Assembly: GCF_015554145.1 (NCBI RefSeq)
Contig: NZ_JADNHZ010000003.1
Span: 84,377-148,376 of the forward strand
From: Collinsella aerofaciens
GTDB taxonomy: Bacteria > Actinomycetota > Coriobacteriia > Coriobacteriales > Coriobacteriaceae
DNA: 64,000 nucleotides
Reading direction: 5' to 3'
Under the pieces are notes generated by a model. The model was not told the origin of the DNA and made no database searches. It saw nothing but the letters and a program-made list of their open reading frames with translations. The position numbers and the translations under genes were made by a program. Of this stretch, positions 52,201-60,106 are shown in pieces (position 1 is the stretch's first letter; each line of letters begins with the position of its first letter).

Positions 52201-52488
52201 TCAGCCGGCAGCAAGAAGTTTTTCGCTCAGAGCCGCACGGGCAAACTCACTTGGCGTCATCCCCTCGGCAGCCGCCCGTCGACGAATGGCCTCCTTCATT
52301 CCCAGAGGAATCTTGACCGACAGCGTTGCCGTCCCCTCACCTGAGAGTGGGGGCCGTCCATGCACGATCCCACCAACGGTGTGTTCGCCATCCGGAAACT
52401 CTCCGCGCTCGTACGACTCGCACCACGCGTCAATCATTTCATCCGTTACAACCTGACCATTAGCGGCCGTATACGTCTTGCCCATCAT
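52201..52488 (-). CDS. Ribbon-helix-helix antitoxin-like protein
   Basis: The 95-residue product (ATG at 52488; a second ATG follows directly) has an N-terminal acidic region (TDEMIDAWCESYERGEFP), then GEGTATLSVKIPLGMKEAIRRRAAAEGMTPSEFARAAL, which fits a C-terminal RHH DNA-binding domain as in CopG/MetJ-like antitoxins. Its start overlaps the stop of the upstream toxin-like frame by four bases (ATGA), the usual coupling of such pairs. It should bind the toxin and repress its own promoter. Confidence 0.75.
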   Translation of the reverse strand: MMGKTYTAANGQVVTDEMIDAWCESYERGEFPDGEHTVGGIVHGRPPLSGEGTATLSVKIPLGMKEAIRRRAAAEGMTPSEFARAALSEKLLAAG

Positions 52489-52750
52489 CGACCCCTTTGC
52501 CGAGCCCGTTCAATCTCCTGCCAAAATTTCTTCTGGACTGGAGACAAGGCATGAATGATAAGCCCCCACGGACAAGCTCGACCGCGACAAGCTCCACGCT
52601 TCGTCCGTCTGGGAGCCATCCAATCGCAAGCCATCTCGGCGGCTCGTCCTTCGGCTCGCGACGAATGCACTCAGTAATCGCAAGCCAAGCGCTAAGCACC
52701 TGCTTTTCCGTCAGGTGCTTTTTAGCGTTGGGATGGATCTCAACATCCAT
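52485..52750 (-). pseudogene. Toxin-like gene, frameshifted at a G5 tract
   Basis: The ATG at 52750 (GGAGGAGAAG upstream) starts MDVEIHPNAKKHLTEKQVLS and runs in frame to VELVRG. A tract of five G (plus-strand 52563-52567) follows. In the current frame the protein reads on into a different tail, while a -1 shift gives GLIIHALSPVQKKFWQEIERA and a stop that overlaps the antitoxin start. A sixth G would restore the continuous gene of about 88 residues. It is a decayed or phase-variable small toxin; a sequencing error in the homopolymer is the alternative. Confidence 0.7.
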
Positions 52751-52808
52751 GCATCTTCTCCTCCATCTTACCCAATTTCGTATGACGAAAGTCCGCTGTC
52801 GCCAATTC

Positions 52809-53168
52809 TTAAGCCGGCACGCGTTGGAGAGCAGGGGTCGAAACAATGATTGAAGGACGCTCTAGTACGGCCCAGGCGCCGGGGCAGGAGCACATACGCC
52901 AGGGACGTACGTTTTCGTAGCATACGAGGACATAGCCACGTGCATCGATAAAGGCGATATCGATGGGATAGGCCATAAAACACGTATGGACCGAAGAGCA
53001 GCGTGGAAATGCCATGACGAGCGGCAGACCGTTGGCGGCAACCGGACACCGTCCCAGCATGCCGCGCAGGCGCACGGCAAACGACTCCGCCACCGCAAAC
53101 TCGGCCGGCGTCCAGCCCAGCCTATTGAGTGCCCGCGCGTAGGCGATGTAGGACGAGACCGCGGTCAC
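52809..53168 (-). CDS. DUF192 family protein at the end of the Tad operon
   Basis: The 119-residue product starts at a GTG that overlaps the stop of the TadE-like gene (GTGA). The DUF192 fold is evident: AESFAVRLRGMLGR, AFPRCSSVHTCFMAYPIDIAFID, VLVCYENVRPWRMC and GAWAVLER. DUF192 proteins are small beta proteins of unknown function, often extracellular; this one lacks a signal peptide. Its coupling to Tad pilus genes suggests a role in pilus biogenesis or maturation, which is inference. Confidence 0.85.
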   Translation of the reverse strand: MTAVSSYIAYARALNRLGWTPAEFAVAESFAVRLRGMLGRCPVAANGLPLVMAFPRCSSVHTCFMAYPIDIAFIDARGYVLVCYENVRPWRMCSCPGAWAVLERPSIIVSTPALQRVPA

Positions 53169-53641
53169 ATGACCACCCCCGGACGCCATGGATCGACCGT
53201 CACCGCGCGCTCGTGCGACAACGTTGTCGGCGCCCCCAGCGGAACGCCAGCGATGCTGAGAGAAGTCGGCCACGGCTCATAGTGCATGGTGCAGGTGTAG
53301 GTCCTAAACGTACCGGATAGGGAGAGCAGGCCACCATCCGATGCCTCCGCGCCTTGCTCGCTCGACACTTCGATCTGCAAGTCATAGCCTTCCATGGCAT
53401 TCAGAATTTGAGTCCGGACCGTCGCCGAGGCATCGACAGAGCTTTCGTCGCCCTCCCCGCTCGGCGCCACGGCGTGCGCCAACACGATGTCGGGCACCAC
53501 GCGGTCGAAGCGCGCGACAGCGCTGGCATAGATCATGACGTTGTATACGATGAGTGCCAGCACCAGCAAAACGGGCGTAACCACTGCTATCTCCACCGTC
53601 GCTTGGGCGCGCTCCTCGCGCAGACGCATGCGGATACTCAT
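53165..53641 (-). CDS. TadE-like pilus assembly protein
   Basis: The 158-residue product has a short basic N-terminus, REERAQATVEIAVVTPVLL with the TadE-type Gln-x-Thr-Val-Glu motif, one membrane helix (about 14-36) and an extracellular domain with two cysteines or fewer. The ATG shares a base with the stop of the upstream gene (TAATG). TadE/F pseudopilins are processed by a prepilin peptidase and support Flp pilus assembly; no peptidase gene is in the window. Confidence 0.8.
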   Translation of the reverse strand: MSIRMRLREERAQATVEIAVVTPVLLVLALIVYNVMIYASAVARFDRVVPDIVLAHAVAPSGEGDESSVDASATVRTQILNAMEGYDLQIEVSSEQGAEASDGGLLSLSGTFRTYTCTMHYEPWPTSLSIAGVPLGAPTTLSHERAVTVDPWRPGVVM

Positions 53642-55806
53642 TACGACCCACCGCCCAGAGCGCCAACCAGCGTGGCGACATCGACGGTGAGCGGGATGGA
53701 GCCGCCGCCGGGCAGAGGAATCTCCGCAAGCGTGAACACCGTACCGCTGATGGTGCGTTCGACTTGATATTCCAACGCCTCGCAAAGCGCCTTGGGATCG
53801 GTCACGCCCAACGGAATACTTCGCAGTTTGTCTTGCGCTTGAGAGAGACCAGCAATGTCAGACCCCGGGCTCTTAATGACGTTGGCGGAATCAGTCAGCA
53901 CCGGCTTTCGCAGGCGCAAGTCGCACGGTTCCAAACCCAGCGCCGCCACGGACGCCGAAACGGTATCGCCGAGCCACGATGCGATAGAGCCCAACGCGCC
54001 GCTGCCCCCTCCTAGGCCTTTAATCATCTCGTCCATAAGTTCGTCGGCCGAACCTTGGATGTCTCCGTATCCCACAAGCAGCCGTCCCCAGACATCCATG
54101 ACGCCATCGAGTACGCCGGCAACGCCACCCGAGCGTTCCTTCAATGTCGAGAAAAATCGCGAAAGCACGTTGTTTTGCGCCGTCGCCTCATCGGGCGCCA
54201 GCACCGCGGCAGAGATGGCACCGCGATCGCCAAGCCTGACTGCCGTGTTAAACGAAGAGTTGAGCTCATCGGGGCTCGAGATGGCACCCGAAACCGCAAA
54301 GGCGACTACGCCGTTGCGGCCAGGTGGGGCGATACGCGGACGCTCACCGGAAAGTTCTTTGATGGCGGTATCGAACGCATTGCCCGCACGGTCGGCTTCG
54401 TCCTCGGTCTGACGCTCGAGCTCGAGCTCCTTGTTGCGACAGTCGACGTAGTCCTCCAGGGCGTCTTTAAACTTGTCAAAGTGATACTCGAAGCCGTTTT
54501 CGATAGAGGTTGAAGGCGCCGCAACAGCACCAAGCGACAAAACGCCAAAATGGCATTTGCTGCATTTATCCTGTCCATCGTAATCGGCAACCGAAGCAAA
54601 TCCGCTCGGCGTCCCTTTCTTATAGTTAGGGCAGGTCGTCCCGTAATGCAGATACGCCTTGTCATCGTTCACGCTAGTCGGCCACACCGCATCGGTATAG
54701 AGTTCCGTCGCCCGAACCTCATCAGAGTTGCGCGGCAGCAGCGGAATATAGGAGGAAACCCTGTCTCCGTTCTCGGTTATATGTGCCCGATCGACCTCCG
54801 CGCTCGCATAGGTATAAAACGCCTTACGCGCCGCAGACTCTGCCTTCATCTCGACACTCGAGCCGTGGGGCTTCTCATTTGTCAGACGCCAATGGTAGTA
54901 GTCCTTCGCGCGATCAAGGGCAACTTGGGGCTCCCACGTAACGCTCGATGAGTAATGCGGATTTTGAACACCGGAGAGATCCGTTAGGCTTTTCGCACGC
55001 TCCCACATGCAAGAACAGCTGCCGACCGAGCCCTTGTCAGACCCACCACAATCCGCCAGCCAAGCACGCTCTTTAGCCTTCGCCGTGTCCTCAGAAGCCT
55101 TCCGCAGCTCCTCGGCCGCACACTCTAAATCATCTGATGTGTCTTTAATGGCATCGGTCGAGATCTCGGACCCCTCGAGCGCAGCGAAGTCAGACTCGGA
55201 TGTCCTGGGCACGGCAAGCGCCGTACCGGTATAGGTCACACTATCGGTATCCTGCGCCGACACCGCCTGCGTGGCACGCGCGGCGATCAGATACGGCAGA
55301 GCCGTCTCGATTTTCTGTAAGCCTTCCGATGCGCTTTTGGCAAACTTGTTGCGCGTTTTAATGATCTCAATCCCGGTGTCGACCATATTGCCGGCAACCG
55401 GCTCGGCACCCGGGATGAGGATGGCGACCAGGCCCGTCCCGATCGTGGCAAACCCCGCCAGCCCCAGACTCAAGATGCTCGCATCAACCACCGTGGCAGC
55501 CGTGTGATAGGACGACACTACGTTGGCACCCGCCAGCGCGCCACTATCAGCCGCCACCTGAGTATCCCCGGCACGCGACATGCTCCATATCGCCGCGGTC
55601 GACGAAAACAACAATGTGAGCACCACTAGGATGACCACGGCAGAAGAAAGCGTGGTATAGGCGCCGTCTTCGATAAACAGATCGACACCGGCTCGACCCA
55701 TAAAGCCGCCTCGTTTGCGGAGAGCGCCTGGTCGACGGCGGGCCGCAAACCCTTGCGTCACCCGCAACAGGCAGCGCCTAATCCCATGCAGCAATCCACG
55801 AATCAT
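53641..55806 (-). CDS. TadG-like large pilus-associated surface protein
   Basis: The 721-residue product starts at the ATG at 55806 (GGAGGGAGATT upstream) and overlaps the preceding gene by 29 bp. A basic N-terminal segment leads into a helix (TLSSAVVILVVLTLLFSSTAAIW), then AGDTQVAADSGALAGANVV, the motif of TadG/Flp-associated proteins. The long extracellular part is Ala/Ser/Asp-rich, with helical stretches and about a dozen cysteines including CGGSD..CSC and CPNYKK..CSKCHFG, a knuckle-like arrangement that could bind metal or form disulfides. A C-terminal GLGGGSGALGS linker is visible. Length is well above usual TadG. Confidence 0.75.
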   Translation of the reverse strand: MIRGLLHGIRRCLLRVTQGFAARRRPGALRKRGGFMGRAGVDLFIEDGAYTTLSSAVVILVVLTLLFSSTAAIWSMSRAGDTQVAADSGALAGANVVSSYHTAATVVDASILSLGLAGFATIGTGLVAILIPGAEPVAGNMVDTGIEIIKTRNKFAKSASEGLQKIETALPYLIAARATQAVSAQDTDSVTYTGTALAVPRTSESDFAALEGSEISTDAIKDTSDDLECAAEELRKASEDTAKAKERAWLADCGGSDKGSVGSCSCMWERAKSLTDLSGVQNPHYSSSVTWEPQVALDRAKDYYHWRLTNEKPHGSSVEMKAESAARKAFYTYASAEVDRAHITENGDRVSSYIPLLPRNSDEVRATELYTDAVWPTSVNDDKAYLHYGTTCPNYKKGTPSGFASVADYDGQDKCSKCHFGVLSLGAVAAPSTSIENGFEYHFDKFKDALEDYVDCRNKELELERQTEDEADRAGNAFDTAIKELSGERPRIAPPGRNGVVAFAVSGAISSPDELNSSFNTAVRLGDRGAISAAVLAPDEATAQNNVLSRFFSTLKERSGGVAGVLDGVMDVWGRLLVGYGDIQGSADELMDEMIKGLGGGSGALGSIASWLGDTVSASVAALGLEPCDLRLRKPVLTDSANVIKSPGSDIAGLSQAQDKLRSIPLGVTDPKALCEALEYQVERTISGTVFTLAEIPLPGGGSIPLTVDVATLVGALGGGS

Positions 55807-56314
55807 AATCTCCCTCCAGCCATTCGGGACGCGATTGATACGAGACATCGACCTTGAGCTCAACGTAGCCGCCCTCGGCGGTACCACCCATAGCCTGCGC
55901 AAACGCACCGATCACAGGCAACGGCTTGACCTCGCCGGAAACGGACACGGACGAGACGCCACCCGCACCGGCCCGGCCAAGCTCGATATCCCACGACAAC
56001 GGCCCGCCGGCATGAAAGATCGAAACGTTGGGCACTGCGGCAAGTCGGCGGCGGGTGAACTCCTTAAGATCGTCGTCCTCCGCCGTCGTCGTGGTCATGA
56101 GCCGCGCGGTCTCGGCGGCGGCAGACTCCATGACCGCGCGCGTATAGAGCAGGCACACCGGTTGCAGCGCGAGAAGGATGAGTGTCAGAAACGTCGGCAG
56201 CAAAAAAGCGGCCTCGACCGTAGACTGCGCCCGGTCCTCGCGCGCGGCATCAATACAACGCGATGTCCTTAGCGGCCGCAGCGGCGTCGATAACCGACGT
56301 CGAGGCAACGCCAT
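55778..56314 (-). CDS. TadE/TadF-like pseudopilin
   Basis: The core of the product is DRAQSTVEAAFLLPTFLTLILLALQPVCLLY, a TadE/F-type N-terminus with one helix, followed by an extracellular domain (RLMTTTTAEDDDLKEFTRRRLAAVPNV). The start is uncertain: an ATG at 56314 gives 178 residues but overlaps the preceding small gene by 65 bp; an ATT at 56254 would give 158. It overlaps the TadG-like gene downstream. Confidence 0.75.
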   Translation of the reverse strand: MALPRRRLSTPLRPLRTSRCIDAAREDRAQSTVEAAFLLPTFLTLILLALQPVCLLYTRAVMESAAAETARLMTTTTAEDDDLKEFTRRRLAAVPNVSIFHAGGPLSWDIELGRAGAGGVSSVSVSGEVKPLPVIGAFAQAMGGTAEGGYVELKVDVSYQSRPEWLEGDYDSWIAAWD

Positions 56315-56468
56315 GGGATGCCGCCCGCTCAACCAGCGCCGCCAAGCGCCCATCGGTGCCGGCACGCCAAAGTCCCGCGATCGCCAGCACGATCGATAAC
56401 AGCGCCACCGTGACGATGGCGTATTCGACCGTCGCCTGGGCAGATTCCTCACGCAGGACATCATGCAT
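56250..56468 (-). CDS. Small TadE-like/Flp-like pseudopilin
   Basis: The 72-residue product, MHDVLREESAQATVEYAIVT..., has the pilin-type cleavage region SAQATVEYA and a helix, then a short Ala-rich tail (ASHGVASTSVIDAAAAAKDI). The ATG at 56468 follows GGAGGG by eight bases. Its motif is closely related to that of the Flp pilin at 56997, so it may be a minor pilin. Confidence 0.8.
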   Translation of the reverse strand: MHDVLREESAQATVEYAIVTVALLSIVLAIAGLWRAGTDGRLAALVERAASHGVASTSVIDAAAAAKDIALY

Positions 56469-56469
56469 T

Positions 56470-57033
56470 TCACGATCCCTCCTTTGAGTCCGTTGCCTGC
56501 GGGCCCAGGCGCACGGCGCGCAGACGACACGAAGCATCGCCAGCATCCGCGGCAATTGTCACCATATCGACCCAGCCGCGTTCGTCGCGCACGATGGCGC
56601 CCCACACGTTTCCCTTGATGTCGAGATAGCCGCTCAGAGCAAGTTGCGCCGTGGGTACCTCGCGATAGGCACGCAGCATATCCGCCGCCGCTTCGGTCAT
56701 CGGTCGGTCCTCGGACCATGCAAGCCGGACCGCAATCGCGTTGCCCTCAGGCGAATCCGTCGCAGTGCCAGACCGCTTGTCGAGCGTCCGCAGAAAGGTT
56801 TGCGCCGTGACAGCGACATCCGAATCGTCCGCATCTCGCATCTCATCTTTTTGAGACGCCACCGCCGAATCTGAGCCCAAATCGGAGGCGGTCCCAGGAC
56901 GCTGCTGCCGCGCGGCGTTAAGCCCCCAAAGCACCGCCGCTATCGCCACGGTCAGGCAAGCAAACACCAGCAGCACCCCGATGGGGCGCTCGCCCTCTAC
57001 AGGCTGTTGATGCCCTCGCTGATAGCGTTCCAT
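56470..57033 (-). CDS. Tad operon membrane protein of unknown function
   Basis: A product of up to 187 residues with one N-terminal helix (RPIGVLLVFACLTVAIAAVLW) and an extracellular domain (VAVTAQTFLRTLDKRSG, ALSGYLDIKGNVWGAIV, GWVDMVTIAADAG). I do not recognise the family. The start is uncertain: the ATG at 57033 overlaps flp and has no clear ribosome site; a GTG at 56976 is an alternative. Its place between flp and the pseudopilins suggests a pilus accessory role. Confidence 0.65.
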   Translation of the reverse strand: MERYQRGHQQPVEGERPIGVLLVFACLTVAIAAVLWGLNAARQQRPGTASDLGSDSAVASQKDEMRDADDSDVAVTAQTFLRTLDKRSGTATDSPEGNAIAVRLAWSEDRPMTEAAADMLRAYREVPTAQLALSGYLDIKGNVWGAIVRDERGWVDMVTIAADAGDASCRLRAVRLGPQATDSKEGS

Positions 57034-57230
57034 AGATCTTGGACCTTGCCCTTAAATGCGACGATGGCGATAATCGCGATCACCACGAGCACGCCGACCA
57101 AGATGGCATACTCGGTGGTACCCTGTGCACTCTCCTCCTGCAATAGTTCCTTGGCGCGCTGACGAACACGTGCCGCCCGGCAAAACGCCCAGCCCTGGAC
57201 CTTGCCAGCAGCGTCAGTCATCGTGTTCAT
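56997..57230 (-). CDS. flp: Flp family type IVb pilin
   Basis: The 77-residue product has a long positively charged leader (about 36 residues), then EESAQGTTEYAILVGVLVVIAIIAIVAF: a prepilin-type region with Glu and Tyr as in Flp pilins, followed by the hydrophobic polymerisation helix and a short tail (GKVQDLWNAISEGINSL). This is the likely major pilin. The ATG at 57230 has GGAGGAATAC upstream. Confidence 0.9.
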   Translation of the reverse strand: MNTMTDAAGKVQGWAFCRAARVRQRAKELLQEESAQGTTEYAILVGVLVVIAIIAIVAFKGKVQDLWNAISEGINSL

Positions 57231-57240
57231 GTATTCCTCC

Positions 57241-57882
57241 CTACATCATCCCGCCTGCTCCCAGCAGCGGGCCCAATATGGACAGAAGCAACGCCGGCAA
57301 GATGAGCGTGCCGGTGGGAATCAGCAGCTTGACGGGTGCACGCTCGATCTCGCGCTCGACCGCGGCGCGATGAGCCGCACGGATCTCGCGACTTTGAGCG
57401 GCCAGCGTCTCGGCAAGTGGGGCACCCAGGGCGAGCGCCTGCCCCACCGTGATGGCAAAGGTCTCGAGCGCTCGCACGTCCAGGTCGCGCGCGGCGGCCA
57501 ACAACTCGTCCTCACGCGTGCCCACGCCCACCTGCCACGCCATGCAGGCGCGCTCAAGGCGAAGAGCCAGCACTGACCGGCGGTTGGCGCAGAAAATCTC
57601 AAGCGCCGCATCAAACGAAAGACCGGCCGAAAGACCCAAGCGCACAACATCGATCATCTCGGACACTTCGCCGAGCGACACTCGCGCCAGGCCGCCCGCT
57701 CCAACCGCGCCCTTCACTCGCGCGGTCAGAGCATCGACCACCGAGCGACCCGCGGCAGCGACCAGCACCGCCTCGCGCTTGCAGGCCCCTGCGATCTTGC
57801 GTGCATCCGCCCGATCCAAACCCGTCGCGACAAATACACTCAGGGCGCACAGGCAAGCCGCAACTGCAACCGGGGCGCTCAT
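57241..57882 (-). CDS. tadC: TadC-like type II/IV secretion platform protein
   Basis: The 213-residue membrane protein has an N-terminal helix, the T2SSF-domain segment VSEMIDVVRLGLSAGLSFDAALE, a cytoplasmic helical part (LALGAPLAETLAAQSREIRAAHR) and C-terminal helices (LLIPTGTLILPALLLSILGPLLG). The ATG overlaps the tadB stop (ATGA). TadB and TadC form the inner membrane platform of the pilus. It is shorter than many TadC proteins. Confidence 0.85.
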   Translation of the reverse strand: MSAPVAVAACLCALSVFVATGLDRADARKIAGACKREAVLVAAAGRSVVDALTARVKGAVGAGGLARVSLGEVSEMIDVVRLGLSAGLSFDAALEIFCANRRSVLALRLERACMAWQVGVGTREDELLAAARDLDVRALETFAITVGQALALGAPLAETLAAQSREIRAAHRAAVEREIERAPVKLLIPTGTLILPALLLSILGPLLGAGGMM

Positions 57883-58805
57883 AGCTCCACCCGCATAATG
57901 CGCCGGATAACCACCAGGGCAACGGCGTTGAGGGCAAGACCCAGCACCACAGCGCCCGCGCCGGCAGGCGTCGCAAGACCGCGACGAAAATCTGCCGAAA
58001 GCAGCGCCAACACCGCGCACATGCCCGCCGGCATCGCCGCGACCATATGCGCAGACATGCGAGCCTGCGACGTCTTAACATCCAGGCGGCGCTTGAGCTC
58101 AATGCGCTCCCCCACCATGCTCGACGCCTCGGACAGTAAGTCGGCAAGCGGAGCGCCGGTGCGCTGAGACACCTTAAGCGCCAAGGTCACAAGCGAAAGA
58201 CCGGGGGCGTCGATACGCACGAGCAAGTCATCGAGCGCGTCGGTCGCCGAGATGCCGCAATCGATCGCCGCCGCCACCCGCAAAAACTCGGTATGCACTG
58301 GCTCTTGCGCATGAGCGCCCACAAAGCGCATGCCCTGGGCCAGCGAATGTCCCGAGGCAAGCGACATGGAAAGTGCGGTAAACGCCTCGGGCATTGCCTC
58401 TTCTGCATCGTGTTGCTCGCGCCGGCTCTCAAAGCCATCCCGAGCGGCACCAACGGCAAACGGAGCAACAAGTCCCAAGGCAAATCCGAGGGGCGATAAC
58501 GACACCATCGTTAGTAAAACGCAGCAGACACCGCTCGATAGCAGCAGAAACGCCAAACGTCCCGAAGCATCTTCGATCACGAGGCCAAGGCGATGCGCCG
58601 GAGCTAGCGATGCCCACGAACGGGCGATCTTTTTCAGCAGATCGTTTTCCACCAGCTCACGCGGCAGCTTCTCTGCCACCGTCTCGAGCGCCTGACGTGC
58701 CAGCTCCGCCGGCGGTACCTGCGGCACACGAGGTTCCGCCCCGCACGCCGTCGCGACAGAAAGCCCTGCCAAGCCCCCTACGACGAGGGGCACAGTGATC
58801 TCCAT
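57879..58805 (-). CDS. tadB: TadB-like secretion platform protein
   Basis: The 308-residue protein has a first helix at the N-terminus, two helices near 85-125, the T2SSF core (MPEAFTALSMSLASGHSLAQGM, LLVRIDAPGLSLVTLALKVSQRTGAPLADLL) and two C-terminal helices. It overlaps tadA by 28 bp and tadC by 4 bp, showing tight coupling of the platform genes. Confidence 0.88.
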   Translation of the reverse strand: MEITVPLVVGGLAGLSVATACGAEPRVPQVPPAELARQALETVAEKLPRELVENDLLKKIARSWASLAPAHRLGLVIEDASGRLAFLLLSSGVCCVLLTMVSLSPLGFALGLVAPFAVGAARDGFESRREQHDAEEAMPEAFTALSMSLASGHSLAQGMRFVGAHAQEPVHTEFLRVAAAIDCGISATDALDDLLVRIDAPGLSLVTLALKVSQRTGAPLADLLSEASSMVGERIELKRRLDVKTSQARMSAHMVAAMPAGMCAVLALLSADFRRGLATPAGAGAVVLGLALNAVALVVIRRIMRVEL

Positions 58806-60106
58806 TCGTCCACCTCCTCTTGTGTGAGCGTCCCCGACCGCAGGCCTTCTGCGATAAACGGCGGCTCGCGGTCAAGCGTCCAGGTGCGCTCGGCGGCATC
58901 GAACGTCACATAGCGCTCGAGCTCTACGCCGCCCGATGCGGCGCGTCGCACCCCCGAATACGAGGAGACGAAGCGCCTGCCATCGGCGTGGCGCTCGGAC
59001 ATCACGATACCGTCGAGTGCCATGGCAATCTGCTCCTCGATGAGCTCGCTCGGCAGATCGATGCCATAACGTGCAAGCAACGTCAGACGCACCACGGTCT
59101 CCTGTTCTGAACCCGCATGAAGCGTGGTGAGCGACCCGTCGTGGCCCGTGTTCATGGCCTGCAACATGTCGCAGCACTCGGCACCGCGCACCTCGCCCAC
59201 CACGATGCGGTCGGGGCGCATGCGCAGGGCATTAGTCACCAGGTCGCGGATCGTCACCGCGCCCTCGCCTTCAATTGAAGCCTCGCGCGCCTCTAGGCGC
59301 ACCACGTGCGGATGATGCGCAAACTTGAGCTCGGCAGAGTCCTCGATCGTCACGATGCGCTCGCCGGTGGAAATCTCACATGACAACGCGTTGAGCAGGG
59401 TGGTCTTACCAGATCCCGTGCCTCCCGCAACCGCCAGGTCCTGTCGCAGCGACACCGCACACGACAGCAGCTGCGCATACCAAAGCGGCAGCGATCCCAA
59501 CCCCACGAGCTCGTCCAGCGAGCAGATACGGTCCGAGAACTTTCGGATGGTGAGAATCGGTCCGTCAATCGCCACAGGCGGAATCACCGCGTTGACGCGA
59601 TAGCCCGTTTTGAGGCGGGCGTTGACGATGGGGCTGCGCTCGTCGATACGGCGGCCAAGTGGCGAGATAATGCGGTCGATAAGCACACGGATCTGCTCAT
59701 CATCCTCAAACGCATGCTCGATGGGGTACAAGACGCCGCCGCGTTCAAAGAAAGCCGAGCGGCAGCCGTTGATCATGATCTCGGTAACGGTGTCGTCCTC
59801 GATGAGCGGCTGCAACGGCCCCAAGCCCACCACGTCATCCAAAATCTCGTCGATGATAGTCTCGCGCTCGGGCGTCGCGAGATCGGTCGGCTCCTCAACA
59901 TTGAGCGCCGCCTCCACCGCAGGACGCAATTCCGAGCGGGCAAGTGCCGGGTCGATATAGGCGCTGATACGCGCCACTTCGTCGTAACCCATGCGGTCCA
60001 TCACGGCGCGCTTGGTGCGTCGTTTCACGGCGCGGCGACGCCCCGCATCTACAGGCGCTGCCGCCGCCGCAGCGCCGGCAGCCTTAATCCTCGTTTGCAG
60101 GCTCAT
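58778..60106 (-). CDS. tadA: TadA/CpaF secretion ATPase
   Basis: The hexameric ATPase that drives Flp pilus extension. The 442-residue product has a basic Ala-rich N-terminus (about 1-40), the N-domain ([21 protein letters not shown]), Walker [12 protein letters not shown], Asp box [10 protein letters not shown], Walker [15 protein letters not shown] and His box [11 protein letters not shown]. It overlaps tadZ by four bases upstream and tadB downstream. Confidence 0.94.
   Translation of the reverse strand: MSLQTRIKAAGAAAAAAPVDAGRRRAVKRRTKRAVMDRMGYDEVARISAYIDPALARSELRPAVEAALNVEEPTDLATPERETIIDEILDDVVGLGPLQPLIEDDTVTEIMINGCRSAFFERGGVLYPIEHAFEDDEQIRVLIDRIISPLGRRIDERSPIVNARLKTGYRVNAVIPPVAIDGPILTIRKFSDRICSLDELVGLGSLPLWYAQLLSCAVSLRQDLAVAGGTGSGKTTLLNALSCEISTGERIVTIEDSAELKFAHHPHVVRLEAREASIEGEGAVTIRDLVTNALRMRPDRIVVGEVRGAECCDMLQAMNTGHDGSLTTLHAGSEQETVVRLTLLARYGIDLPSELIEEQIAMALDGIVMSERHADGRRFVSSYSGVRRAASGGVELERYVTFDAAERTWTLDREPPFIAEGLRSGTLTQEEVDEWRSLCPSS

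Noticed and set aside
52460..52846. Single 128-codon protein covering the toxin-like region
   Set aside because: Its C-terminal part lacks conserved character and overlaps the antitoxin, whereas the -1 frame gives a coherent tail ending in the coupled ATGA junction.
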